Assembly (NCBI RefSeq): GCF_003259615.1
Contig: NZ_QLLR01000024.1
Coordinates: 1 to 64,000 of the forward strand
Source: Pedobacter cryoconitis
GTDB lineage: Bacteria > Bacteroidota > Bacteroidia > Sphingobacteriales > Sphingobacteriaceae
Direction: 5' to 3'
Length of the DNA: 64,000 bases
The notes beneath the pieces are model-generated. The model did no database searches, had not been told where the DNA came from, and saw only the letters and a program-made list of their open reading frames with translations. A program made the position numbers and the translations under genes. This document shows positions 7,742-15,415 of this stretch, in pieces. The stretch's first letter is position 1, and each line of letters starts with the position of its first letter.

Positions 7742-7814
7742 TGGTGTGGGCCGGGATCGAACCGGCGACACAAGGATTTTCAATCCTTTGCTCTACCGAC
7801 TGAGCTACCGCACC
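7742..7814 (-). tRNA. tRNA-Phe (GAA), copy 2
   Basis: All 73 bases are identical to copy 1 at 471-543, including the C5-A68 acceptor mismatch, and the orientation is the same. CCA is not encoded. Promoter motif and spacing upstream are conserved, while leader and terminator sequences differ. Having both copies 7.2 kb apart in direct orientation makes the intervening DNA a candidate for deletion by homologous recombination. Confidence 0.97.
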
Positions 7815-7859
7815 ATCTTATTTCAACATGTTTGACCATGTTCCCCTCGGTTGGGAGTG

Positions 7860-7890
7860 CAAATGTAGTTTCTTTTTTCGAATTGCAAAA
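7860..7890 (-). promoter_or_regulatory. Promoter of tRNA-Phe copy 2
   Basis: On the minus strand TACATTTG (7860-7867) and TTTTG (7886-7890) with an 18-base spacer match the Bacteroidota promoter. The adjacent GTAGTTTCTTTTTT spacer is shared with copy 1. Confidence 0.75.
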
Positions 7891-8025
7891 CTTTTTCTGA
7901 AAATAATTTAAAAAGGCCTCAGGATTATTTAAAAAGGCTCTAAATTTGGAATAATTATGCAAGCATAGTATTTTTTCTCTGCTAATTATTTTAACTTAGC
8001 ATGACTGTAAAAGATTAACCAAATA

Positions 8026-9321
8026 ATGATTTCACAAATTCTATTTATAGCAATCACTTTAGCGGCCATCGCCTTATTCAGCTTCAACCTGAAAAAGGTC
8101 ATCCGCAACATCAGAATTGGTAAAGCGGCAGACCGTACCGACCAGCCTCAAAAAAGATTGATGACCATGATCAGGGTTGCCCTTGGGCAAAGCAAGATGG
8201 TGGTACGTCCAATTCCTGCTGCCCTGCATTTTGTAGTGTACATCGGTTTTGTAATTATCAACATTGAAGTGCTTGAAATTATGATCGACGGAATGTTTGG
8301 CACTCACCGTGTATTTGGCGGACTGGGAACGCTGTATAACTTTTTGATAGGATCATTTGAGATCCTGGCTTTAGGGGTATGGGTTGGCTGTGCTATTTTC
8401 CTGATCAGAAGAAATATTTTAAAACTGAAAAGGCTAAACAGCCCTGAGCTGAAAGGCTGGCCAAAATCGGATGCCAACTATATCCTGATTACAGAAATTC
8501 TGTTAATGACCGCATTTTTGCTGATGAATGCAGCAGATGCTAAACTGCAGGCTTTAGGTGCGCATCATTATGTCACAGCAGGTAGCTTCCCTGTGAGTCA
8601 GTTTCTTCAAAACTTATTGCCGGGCAGCGAAAGCAGTCTGATCGCTATAGAAAGAGGTTGCTGGTGGTTTCATATCATCGGAATTCTTGCTTTTCTTAAT
8701 TATTTACCTTATTCCAAACATTTCCATATCCTGTTTGCCTTTCCAAATACTTATTTCTCTAATCTGGAACCAAAAGGTGAATTTACAAATATGCAAAGCG
8801 TTACCAATGAAGTTAAAGCAATGCTTGATCCATCCTTCACTCCTGTTGAAGGAGAAGCAGGCCGCTTTGGTGCAAAAGACGTAAATGATTTATCATGGGT
8901 AAACCTGATGAATGCTTATACCTGTACTGAATGTGGTCGTTGTACTTCAGTATGTCCTGCCAACATTACTGGCAAACTACTTTCTCCACGTAAGATCATG
9001 ATGGATACACGTGACCGGATGGAAGAAGTAGGTAAAAACATTGATAAAACAGGTGCTGGCTTTGAGGATGGAAAATCATTGATTGATGACTATATCACCA
9101 GAGAAGAATTATGGGCTTGTACAAGCTGTAATGCTTGCGTAGAGGCCTGCCCTATCAATATAGATCCGCTGGCAATTATTACAGACCTGAGAAGGTATGC
9201 GGTAATGGAAGAGTCTCAGGCACCGGCCAGCATCAATGCGATGCTTGGAAACATTGAGAACAATGGTGCGCCATGGAAGTATTCTCCGGCGGACCGTTTG
9301 AACTGGGCAAAAGAAAATTAA
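8026..9321 (+). CDS. Membrane (Fe-S)-binding protein, HdrC/GlpC-like with nitrate-reductase-gamma-like N-terminus
   Basis: 431 aa. About six transmembrane helices fill residues 1-240 and contain several His residues (for example 68, 216, 232, 234) that could bind haem. The soluble C-terminal part has two 4Fe-4S motifs: Cys 300/303/306/310 and Cys 365/368/371/375, each CxxCxxCxxxC-P. This is the plan of membrane electron carriers that link the quinone pool to CCG-domain partners. The partner follows at 9349, 27 bases downstream. The electron donor and acceptor cannot be read from the sequence. Confidence 0.88.
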   Translation: MISQILFIAITLAAIALFSFNLKKVIRNIRIGKAADRTDQPQKRLMTMIRVALGQSKMVVRPIPAALHFVVYIGFVIINIEVLEIMIDGMFGTHRVFGGLGTLYNFLIGSFEILALGVWVGCAIFLIRRNILKLKRLNSPELKGWPKSDANYILITEILLMTAFLLMNAADAKLQALGAHHYVTAGSFPVSQFLQNLLPGSESSLIAIERGCWWFHIIGILAFLNYLPYSKHFHILFAFPNTYFSNLEPKGEFTNMQSVTNEVKAMLDPSFTPVEGEAGRFGAKDVNDLSWVNLMNAYTCTECGRCTSVCPANITGKLLSPRKIMMDTRDRMEEVGKNIDKTGAGFEDGKSLIDDYITREELWACTSCNACVEACPINIDPLAIITDLRRYAVMEESQAPASINAMLGNIENNGAPWKYSPADRLNWAKEN

Positions 9322-9348
9322 ATTTTAATCTATTACTCAAGCTGAATA

Positions 9349-10149
9349 ATGAGCGAGAAACTAAATATAGAAGTGCCTACCATGGCAGAAATGATTGCAA
9401 GGGGCGAAGAACCTGAAATTTTATTCTGGGTAGGTTGTGCAGGCAGTTATGATGAACGCGCACAAAAAACAACACGTGATATTTGCAAAATCCTTCATCA
9501 TGTGGGCATTAAATATGCCGTTCTGGGAACAGAAGAAAGCTGTACGGGAGATCCTGCCAAACGTGCCGGAAATGAATTCCTGTTCCAGATGCAGGCCATG
9601 ACCAATATCGAGGTACTGAATGGTTACAATATCAAAAAAATAGTAACAGGCTGTCCGCATTGCTTCAACACCATTAAAAATGAGTATCCGGGTCTGGGAG
9701 GGAATTATGAAGTTATTCACCATACTCAACTGATTCAGGATCTGATCAATGATGGCAAGCTGAAAGCTGAAGGAGGCGAGAGTTTCAAAGGTAAAAAAAT
9801 CACTTACCATGATCCATGTTATTTAGGCCGTGGTAATGGGATATATGAAGCACCAAGAAAAGCTTTAGAAGTCCTGGATGCACAACTAGTTGAAATGAAA
9901 CGTTGTAAATCCAATGGTCTTTGCTGTGGTGCTGGCGGTGCTCAGATGTTTAAAGAACCGGAAAAAGGGAACAAAGACATCAACATCGAGAGAATCGAAG
10001 AGGCATTGGAAACTAATCCGAACATTATTGCAGCAGGTTGTCCTTTCTGTATGACTATGCTAAGTGATGGGGTTAAAATGAAAGATCAGAATCAAAATGT
10101 CCAGGTATTAGATATTGCAGAAATAACAGTAAGAGCAAATGGGTTGTAG
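9349..10149 (+). CDS. CCG-domain (HdrB/LutA-like) Fe-S oxidoreductase subunit
   Basis: 266 aa, soluble. Two cysteine-rich CCG modules are visible: GCAGSYDER with TGCPHC, and YHDPCYLGR with LCCGAGG and AGCPFC. In heterodisulfide reductase such modules hold noncubane Fe-S clusters and form the catalytic face. It pairs with the membrane Fe-S protein just upstream, and together they probably form a complex that exchanges electrons with membrane quinone. The substrate is unknown; this pair is common in aerobic Bacteroidota. Confidence 0.88.
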   Translation: MSEKLNIEVPTMAEMIARGEEPEILFWVGCAGSYDERAQKTTRDICKILHHVGIKYAVLGTEESCTGDPAKRAGNEFLFQMQAMTNIEVLNGYNIKKIVTGCPHCFNTIKNEYPGLGGNYEVIHHTQLIQDLINDGKLKAEGGESFKGKKITYHDPCYLGRGNGIYEAPRKALEVLDAQLVEMKRCKSNGLCCGAGGAQMFKEPEKGNKDINIERIEEALETNPNIIAAGCPFCMTMLSDGVKMKDQNQNVQVLDIAEITVRANGL

Positions 10150-10978
10150 TCCCCTTTTTATTACTTCGATAAATTCAGGCAGTAATGGCAATTGTTATTA
10201 CGTAGGTAATGCACAGGAGGCCGTACTGATTGACGCTGGAATATCCTGCCGGGAAACTGAAAAGCGGATGCTGCGCCTTGGCTTATCTATGGGCAAGGTA
10301 AAAGCTATCTTCATTTCCCATGAACATGGCGACCATATCCGCGGTTTAACTGTGATGGCCAAGAAATATCGTATCCCTGTTTATATCACTCCGGGAACAA
10401 TTGGTAACAGCAAGCTGGAATTACCAGAAGATTTAATCAACTCATTCTTCAGTCATCAGGTAGTCCAGATCGGATCGTTGCAAATCACTTGTTTCCCTAA
10501 AATTCATGATGCAGCAGAACCGCACAGTTTCATGGTTTCATGCGGAGAGGTCAAAGTTGGCATATTTACCGATCTTGGTGTAGTCTGTGAACAGCTTACC
10601 CTGCATTTCAAACAATGTGATGCAGCTTTTCTTGAAGCAAATTATGATGAAGATCTTTTACACAATGGAAATTACCCATATCACCTCAAAAAAAGGATTA
10701 GTGATGGTTTTGGTCACCTGAGTAACAAACAAGCTTTAGAACTGTTCACAACGTCGCGTCCGGCTAACCTGACACACTTATTGCTTTCACATCTATCAAA
10801 AGATAATAACAATCCGGATTTAGTAGAAAACCTGTTTAAAGAACACGCACAGGATACGATGATTATTGTTGCTTCGCGTCACATGGAAACCCCGGTATTT
10901 ACTATTGGCGGACCTTCAGGCTCATCTGCCGGAATTTCTCCATTAGCTGATTCAACTCCTCTGGTTCAATATTCTTAA
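10139..10978 (+). CDS. Metallo-beta-lactamase-fold hydrolase (WalJ/YycJ-like)
   Basis: 279 aa. The fold is marked by SINSGSNGNCYYV at the N-terminus, the metal motif HEHGDH (about residues 61-66), and later metal-ligand candidates FTDLG and HLLLSHLSKDNN. It resembles the YycJ/WalJ exonuclease-like branch. The start ATG overlaps the end of the CCG-domain gene by 11 bases, so the two are translationally coupled. The last ~25 residues overlap the convergent gene at 10902 by 77 bases, an unusually long tail overlap that may reflect stop-codon loss and extension. Confidence 0.85.
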   Translation: MGCSPLFITSINSGSNGNCYYVGNAQEAVLIDAGISCRETEKRMLRLGLSMGKVKAIFISHEHGDHIRGLTVMAKKYRIPVYITPGTIGNSKLELPEDLINSFFSHQVVQIGSLQITCFPKIHDAAEPHSFMVSCGEVKVGIFTDLGVVCEQLTLHFKQCDAAFLEANYDEDLLHNGNYPYHLKKRISDGFGHLSNKQALELFTTSRPANLTHLLLSHLSKDNNNPDLVENLFKEHAQDTMIIVASRHMETPVFTIGGPSGSSAGISPLADSTPLVQYS

Positions 10979-11378
10979 GTGGTATGGCCATAAAGGTGGC
11001 CATACTATCAATATCATTACCTTTTGTATCATTATAAGTCTGCACAATAACATCATCACCTTTTGTATGTAAGATTAAACTCCCGGATTGTGCTGTCCCT
11101 GCATAATCCAGGTCTTTGTATTTTAAAAAGTTAAAAGAGAAATATTCTATCTTTCCGTTGTTAAAAAAACATTTATAACGACAGAATCCACTGTTGGTAA
11201 TACGCAGTTCATACTTCTTTATACTACCGCCTTTCGCCTCTTTATTATAGTGATCTTCTAATTTTTGCTGGACATATATGGCTTCTTCTTCTGTTGGACC
11301 ATAGGATGAGAAAGAGAGAAAAACAGCACATAACAACGTATACGCACTAATTCTTAAGGAGATTGTAAACTTTTTCAT
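10902..11378 (-). CDS. Secreted hypothetical protein
   Basis: 158 aa with an N-terminal signal peptide (hydrophobic residues ~8-26, basic MKK start). I do not recognise the family. The mature part alternates Lys/Tyr-rich strands and includes two Cys (FCRYKCFF). Its 3' end overlaps the convergent hydrolase gene over 10902-10978. No homologue is recalled, so confidence rests on the good signal peptide and on reasonable composition. Confidence 0.55.
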   Translation of the reverse strand: MKKFTISLRISAYTLLCAVFLSFSSYGPTEEEAIYVQQKLEDHYNKEAKGGSIKKYELRITNSGFCRYKCFFNNGKIEYFSFNFLKYKDLDYAGTAQSGSLILHTKGDDVIVQTYNDTKGNDIDSMATFMAIPLKNIEPEELNQLMEKFRQMSLKVRQ

Positions 11379-11417
11379 CTCAATTGCTATTTGGGTAAAT
11401 CAATTTAAATAAAATGT

Positions 11418-11425
11418 TAAATTTG
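11418..11425 (+). promoter_or_regulatory. -7 element TAAATTTG four bases before a start codon
   Basis: An exact TAnnTTTG match ends at 11425 and the gene starts at 11430, so a transcript would begin at or next to the ATG. A TTTG at 11390-11393 is a possible -33 element at a long 24-base spacing. Confidence 0.5.
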
Positions 11426-11429
11426 TGAT

Positions 11430-11909
11430 ATGAGTTTTTCTCCACAATCAAAAGTTTGGATCTATCAGAGCGATCGTGAATTCAGTGACCAGGAGGTTAG
11501 TGCAATTCAACAGCAATTGGACGGTTTTACTGCACAATGGAAAGCCCATGGCCACCAGTTACAGGCAAAAGCAGAAATCAGGTACAATTATTTTATTATT
11601 TTCACAGTAGACGAAGCCACAGCTGGCGCTACAGGGTGTTCTATTGATGCTTCTGTACGTATCATTAAAGGAATTGAAACCGAATATGGAGCTGATTTAT
11701 TTAACCGCTTCAATATGGCTTACAAAGTTGACGGGAAAGTAATTGTTGTCAATAAGGAAGATTTCGAAACACTGATCAGTATTAAGAATATAACGCCGGA
11801 TTCTATCGTGTTTAACAACATGGTTCAGACCCTGGAAGATTTCCAGACCAAATGGGAAGTTCCTTTCAAGGATAGCTGGCATAATAAGGTTTTCGCGGAT
11901 TTACTTTAA
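11430..11909 (+). CDS. Conserved Bacteroidota protein often mislabelled ABC transporter ATPase
   Basis: 159 aa, soluble. The pattern VWIYQSDREFSDQE, TAQWKAHG, ATGCSIDASVRII and a C-terminal SIVFNNMV...WEVPFKDSWH is a conserved Bacteroidota family that databases sometimes label an ABC ATPase. No Walker A, signature or Walker B motif is present, so that label is wrong. The conserved GCSID motif with its Cys could be a catalytic or binding site. From memory it travels with the HdrB/C-like Fe-S pair in this phylum. Function unknown. Confidence 0.8.
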   Translation: MSFSPQSKVWIYQSDREFSDQEVSAIQQQLDGFTAQWKAHGHQLQAKAEIRYNYFIIFTVDEATAGATGCSIDASVRIIKGIETEYGADLFNRFNMAYKVDGKVIVVNKEDFETLISIKNITPDSIVFNNMVQTLEDFQTKWEVPFKDSWHNKVFADLL

Positions 11910-11938
11910 CCCGCGAAAACCGATAACCAGCAATGGGC

Positions 11939-12667
11939 TTACTTAAATTTTAGCGGCCCAAGGTTTCTTATATTTTTCATAATCAGATATTGTCTGTGCC
12001 TGATATACAAGGTCGGATGTGAAGGTGTCCAGCGTAAAGGATTAGGAAAACACGCCACAATCAATGCAGCTTCAGACCTGTTTATGTTCCTGCATGATTT
12101 CCCGTAATAACTTTGTGAAGCTGCTTCAGCACCATAAATACCATCCCCCATTTCAATTACATTCAAATAGACTTCCAATATTCGCTGTTTGCTCCACATC
12201 ATTTCAATCAGCACCGTAAAGTAAGCTTCAAAGCCCTTACGCACCCAGGATCTTCCCGGCCATAAAAATACATTTTTAGCAGTTTGCTGTGAGATCGTAC
12301 TTCCACCTTTAACTTTAGTACTATCTCCTTTATTAGCACTATAAGCCCTGCCAATAGCTTTCATATCGAAACCCCAGTGATGCACAAATTTCTGATCTTC
12401 ACCAGCAATGGCCGCCCGCTTGATCTGATCTGACATTTCACTAAGTTTTACCCAATCCTTCTCTGTTTTAAAGGTTTTACCATCAGATTTACGTTCAATA
12501 TTACGCAAGATCATTAAAGACGTAAAAGGTGGGTTAATGAACCGGTAAGCCAAAACCCAGAGGATCGTACTCAGGAAAAACCATAAAATACATTTTCCTA
12601 TTAATATTGGTAAATTCCTGAAGTCGAATTTTCTTTTTTTAGTGCTTTTGCCACGTTTTACAGCCAT
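11939..12667 (-). CDS. mtgA: Monofunctional biosynthetic peptidoglycan transglycosylase
   Basis: 242 aa, GT51 family, polymerising lipid II into glycan strands in the periplasm. There is one N-terminal transmembrane helix (about residues 25-46) after a very basic start. The catalytic Glu is in AGEDQKFVHHWGFD; the other GT51 motifs GGSTISQQTAKN, KRILEVYLN and YGAEAASQSYYGK are all present. No penicillin-binding domain follows, as expected for MtgA. The -7 element TACCTTTG (12672-12679, minus) lies only four bases before the start codon. Confidence 0.95.
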   Translation of the reverse strand: MAVKRGKSTKKRKFDFRNLPILIGKCILWFFLSTILWVLAYRFINPPFTSLMILRNIERKSDGKTFKTEKDWVKLSEMSDQIKRAAIAGEDQKFVHHWGFDMKAIGRAYSANKGDSTKVKGGSTISQQTAKNVFLWPGRSWVRKGFEAYFTVLIEMMWSKQRILEVYLNVIEMGDGIYGAEAASQSYYGKSCRNINRSEAALIVACFPNPLRWTPSHPTLYIRHRQYLIMKNIRNLGPLKFK

Positions 12668-12772
12668 CGCCCAAAGGTAAATAAAAATAGAGATTTGTCA
12701 TGTCAGTGCATATATTTAAAGCAGTATAAACATTCGGACTATTTACTTGTTTTTTGATTAAAACAATAGAAC

Positions 12773-13870
12773 ATGGAAGCGAATAAAGTAAAAAAAATAC
12801 ACGATTATGGTCAAAGTATCTGGCTGGACTTTATTGATCGTGACATTATTAAATCTGGTAAATTAAAAGAACTGATTGAAATTGATGGGGTAAGAGGGTT
12901 AACTTCTAATCCGGCGATATTTGAGAAAGCAATCAGCAGCAGTTCTGATTATGATGCTGATATTGCCGAATTCTCAAAAGAGAAAATAAGTAACGAAGAT
13001 ATATTTTACAGACTTGCTATTAAAGATATTCAGCAGGCCGCAGATTTATTATTGCCGGTATATGATGAAGAAGTAAAAGGGGCTGATGGTTATGCAAGCC
13101 TGGAGGTTTCTCCACTTTTGGCCTTGAATACCGAAGGAACTATTCAACAAGCTTTACAGCTTTGGAAGGAAGTAAATCGCAAAAATGTAATGATCAAAAT
13201 TCCCGGTACACAACCAGGATTGGCAGCGATTAAGAAAGCTATTTCTGAAGGATTGAACATCAATGTAACCTTATTGTTTGGACTGGAACGCTATAAAGAA
13301 GTAACAGAGGCCTACCTGCAAGGGTTGGAAGAACGTGCTGCAAGAAACGAAAGCATTAAAGATATTGCATCAGTAGCCAGCTTCTTTTTAAGCCGTATAG
13401 ATGTATTAATTGATCCTATACTGGAAGAAAAACATTTAGGGGAATTAAAGGGAGAAGTTGCAATTGCTTCTGCAAAAAAAGCATATGAGATCTACAAACA
13501 GGTTTTTAGTGGAGAAAGATGGGAAAAACTAGCTGCTCTGGGAGCTAAACCTCAGCGTTTACTTTGGGCAAGTACAAGCAGTAAAAACCCGGCATTTAAG
13601 GATACCAAGTATGTAGAAGCACTGATTGGTCCCGATACAGTAGACACCATTCCTATGGAAACACTGGAAGCTTACCGCGATCACGGTGATCCGGAAAACC
13701 GCCTTGGAATTGACCTTGATGGCGCAACTGCTATACTCGCACAATTACGTCATGAAGATATTGATCTGGCTAAACTTACCCAGCAACTGGAGGATGAAGG
13801 GATAGAAAAATTCAATGCACCTTATGAGAAATTATTAAATGCAATTGAAAAGCAAAAACAATTGGCTTAA
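12773..13870 (+). CDS. tal: Transaldolase
   Basis: 365 aa, a long Tal-type transaldolase of the pentose phosphate pathway that moves a dihydroxyacetone unit between sugar phosphates. The motifs GLTSNPAIFEKAI at the N-terminus, the Schiff-base Lys in NVMIKIPGT, and WASTSSKNPAFKDTKYVEAL near the C-terminus are clear. The C-terminal extension of about 40 charged residues is usual for this long class. The gene stands alone, followed 35 bases later by a small conserved gene. Confidence 0.95.
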   Translation: MEANKVKKIHDYGQSIWLDFIDRDIIKSGKLKELIEIDGVRGLTSNPAIFEKAISSSSDYDADIAEFSKEKISNEDIFYRLAIKDIQQAADLLLPVYDEEVKGADGYASLEVSPLLALNTEGTIQQALQLWKEVNRKNVMIKIPGTQPGLAAIKKAISEGLNINVTLLFGLERYKEVTEAYLQGLEERAARNESIKDIASVASFFLSRIDVLIDPILEEKHLGELKGEVAIASAKKAYEIYKQVFSGERWEKLAALGAKPQRLLWASTSSKNPAFKDTKYVEALIGPDTVDTIPMETLEAYRDHGDPENRLGIDLDGATAILAQLRHEDIDLAKLTQQLEDEGIEKFNAPYEKLLNAIEKQKQLA

Positions 13871-13905
13871 TAAGTAGATTTGCCATTACATTCAGATCAT
13901 AAAAA

Positions 13906-14199
13906 ATGAAGTTTACAGCATCAAGGCTCTCAGAGGGAAACAAGGTTTTTCCGGCAGAAATCTATTTAGAAGAAAACAGTATCGAGATAAAAGTACCAGG
14001 CTTATTTAGCGGAGACTCTAAATATCTGAATTACGAAGACATTACTTCAATCGAGGTAGACTCTCCAATGATTGGATTTGCAACTTTACGCTTGTTTGTA
14101 AATGGCAATAAAGTAGAGATTCATGGTTTCTCTAAAAAAGACATTAAAGAAATCCGGAGATTAATTGATGAAAACAGATCTAAAAGAAGAAAAGTTTAA
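13906..14199 (+). CDS. Small conserved PH-like domain protein
   Basis: 97 aa, no signal peptide. The pattern (beta strands with FPAEIYLEENSIEIKVPG, then YEDITSIEVDSP and a terminal KKDIKEIRRLIDE helix) resembles a bacterial PH/GRAM-like domain. The basic tail RSKRRKV is notable. I do not know its function. It is 35 bases after tal and ends at a strong bidirectional terminator. Confidence 0.65.
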   Translation: MKFTASRLSEGNKVFPAEIYLEENSIEIKVPGLFSGDSKYLNYEDITSIEVDSPMIGFATLRLFVNGNKVEIHGFSKKDIKEIRRLIDENRSKRRKV

Positions 14200-14206
14200 A
14201 GCATAA

Positions 14207-14240
14207 AAAAAGCGTTCCGATAATCGGAACGCTTTTTTTA
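14207..14240. terminator. Bidirectional intrinsic terminator
   Basis: AGCGTTCCGAT and ATCGGAACGCT (14211-14233) form an 11-bp stem flanked by AAAAAAA and TTTTTTT. It terminates both the tal-side genes (+) and the rpsF-rpsR-rplI operon (-). Confidence 0.93.
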
Positions 14241-14258
14241 TATTCGTTTAAGATGAGA

Positions 14259-14702
14259 TTACTCAGCTACAACTGCGAAAGGAACTTTAACTTTCACTTC
14301 TTTGTGTAAGTTTAAGTTAGCGATATATTCACCAACAAATTTAGGTTCAGTTTCGAAAGTGATACGGCGACGGTCAACATCAAAACCTTGTTGTTTTAAT
14401 GCATCAGCAATCATAATAGTGTTTACTGCACCAAAGATTTTACCAGTTTCACCAGCTTTAGCACCGATACTCAATTTAACATCAGCTAAACGAGTTGCGA
14501 TACCTTCAGCATCTTTCTTAATTTTATCTTGTTTAAACGCTGCTTGTTTTAAGTTCTCTGCTAATACTTTTTTAGCAGATGGAGTAGCTAAAGCACCGAA
14601 TCCTTGTGGGATAAGGTAGTTACGTCCGTAACCTGGCTTTACGTTTACAATATCATCCTTCTCTCCAAGAGATTTGATGTCCTGTTTTAATATAATTTCC
14701 AT
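14259..14702 (-). CDS. rplI: 50S ribosomal protein L9
   Basis: 147 aa. The N-terminal L9 signature (MEIILKQDIKSLGEKDDIV, then GYGRNYLIPQGFG) is clear, followed by the long connecting helix and the C-terminal RNA-binding domain. It is the last gene of the rpsF-rpsR-rplI operon, 9 bases after rpsR, and ends at the shared terminator. Confidence 0.98.
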   Translation of the reverse strand: MEIILKQDIKSLGEKDDIVNVKPGYGRNYLIPQGFGALATPSAKKVLAENLKQAAFKQDKIKKDAEGIATRLADVKLSIGAKAGETGKIFGAVNTIMIADALKQQGFDVDRRRITFETEPKFVGEYIANLNLHKEVKVKVPFAVVAE

Positions 14703-14711
14703 GTTCAGCTC

Positions 14712-14975
14712 TTATTTTAATTGGTCAGCAACGAAAGGTAACAAACCAATGTGGCGAGAACGTTTAACCGCTTGAGCCACTTTACGTTGAAATTTCAATG
14801 AAGTACCGGTTAAGCGGCGAGGTAAAATTTTACCTTGGTCATTGATGAATTTTAACAAAAAGTTTGCGTCTTTATAATCAATATATTTAATACCATTCTT
14901 TTTGAAACGGCAATATTTTTTTCTGTTATCGTCCACTTTTGGAGCGGTAACATATTGTATCTGATCTTTAGCCAT
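14712..14975 (-). CDS. rpsR: 30S ribosomal protein S18
   Basis: 87 aa. The S18 core is evident ([18 protein letters not shown], then [20 protein letters not shown]). Its start overlaps the rpsF stop by one base, so translation is coupled to S6, its binding partner in the 30S platform. Confidence 0.98.
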   Translation of the reverse strand: MAKDQIQYVTAPKVDDNRKKYCRFKKNGIKYIDYKDANFLLKFINDQGKILPRRLTGTSLKFQRKVAQAVKRSRHIGLLPFVADQLK

Positions 14976-15337
14976 TATGCTGCAGCCTCCTCTTTCTTAG
15001 GTTTTTTGTTAAAAGCACCACTGCGTTTCTTCTCATTATAAGCAACCGCGTGACGGTCTAATCTAATGGTAAGGAAACGAAGAACACGCTCATCGCGTTT
15101 TAGTTCTAATTCCAATTTGTTAATTAATTCACCTGAAGATTTGTATTCTGTAAGGTGGAAAAATCCGCTTGCTTTTTTTTCAATCGGATACGCTAATTTT
15201 CTCAAACCCCAATTGTCCTCTTGAACAATTTCGGCACCGCTGTCAGTGATGATTTTGCTGAATTTCGCTAATGCTTCTTTCGCAACTTCTTCTGACAACA
15301 ACGGGGTTAGAACGATAACAGTTTCGTACTGATTCAT
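14975..15337 (-). CDS. rpsF: 30S ribosomal protein S6
   Basis: 120 aa: [17 protein letters not shown] start, [17 protein letters not shown] centre, and [11 protein letters not shown] end of the S6 fold, with a Lys/Glu/Ala-rich tail. It is the first gene of the S6-S18-L9 operon. A complete promoter lies at 15381-15412. A CCTG...CAGG hairpin in the leader (about 15362-15376) could take part in S6:S18 autoregulation, but this was not verified. Confidence 0.98.
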   Translation of the reverse strand: MNQYETVIVLTPLLSEEVAKEALAKFSKIITDSGAEIVQEDNWGLRKLAYPIEKKASGFFHLTEYKSSGELINKLELELKRDERVLRFLTIRLDRHAVAYNEKKRSGAFNKKPKKEEAAA

Positions 15338-15380
15338 TGTTATGATTATTTTATGTTAAATCCTGTGTTAAACAGGGATG

Positions 15381-15412
15381 CAAACTTAGGAATAATTTTC
15401 TACAATTCAAAA
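15381..15412 (-). promoter_or_regulatory. Promoter of the rpsF operon
   Basis: Minus strand: TTTTG (15408-15412), 19-base spacer, TAAGTTTG (15381-15388). This is a textbook Bacteroidota promoter, and it nearly abuts the 3' end of the upstream gene at 15416. Confidence 0.85.
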
Positions 15413-15415
15413 CAT

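Noticed and set aside
471-7814. Classical integrase-mediated genomic island
   Set aside because: No integrase is present, and complete tRNA genes with promoters are duplicated, not only a 3' attachment segment.
7780-7962. 60-residue minus-strand open frame ending over tRNA-Phe copy 2
   Set aside because: It is the tRNA promoter, leader and tRNA 5' half read as protein.
11430-11909. Calling this protein an ABC transporter ATPase
   Set aside because: No Walker A, signature or Walker B motif exists in its 159 residues.
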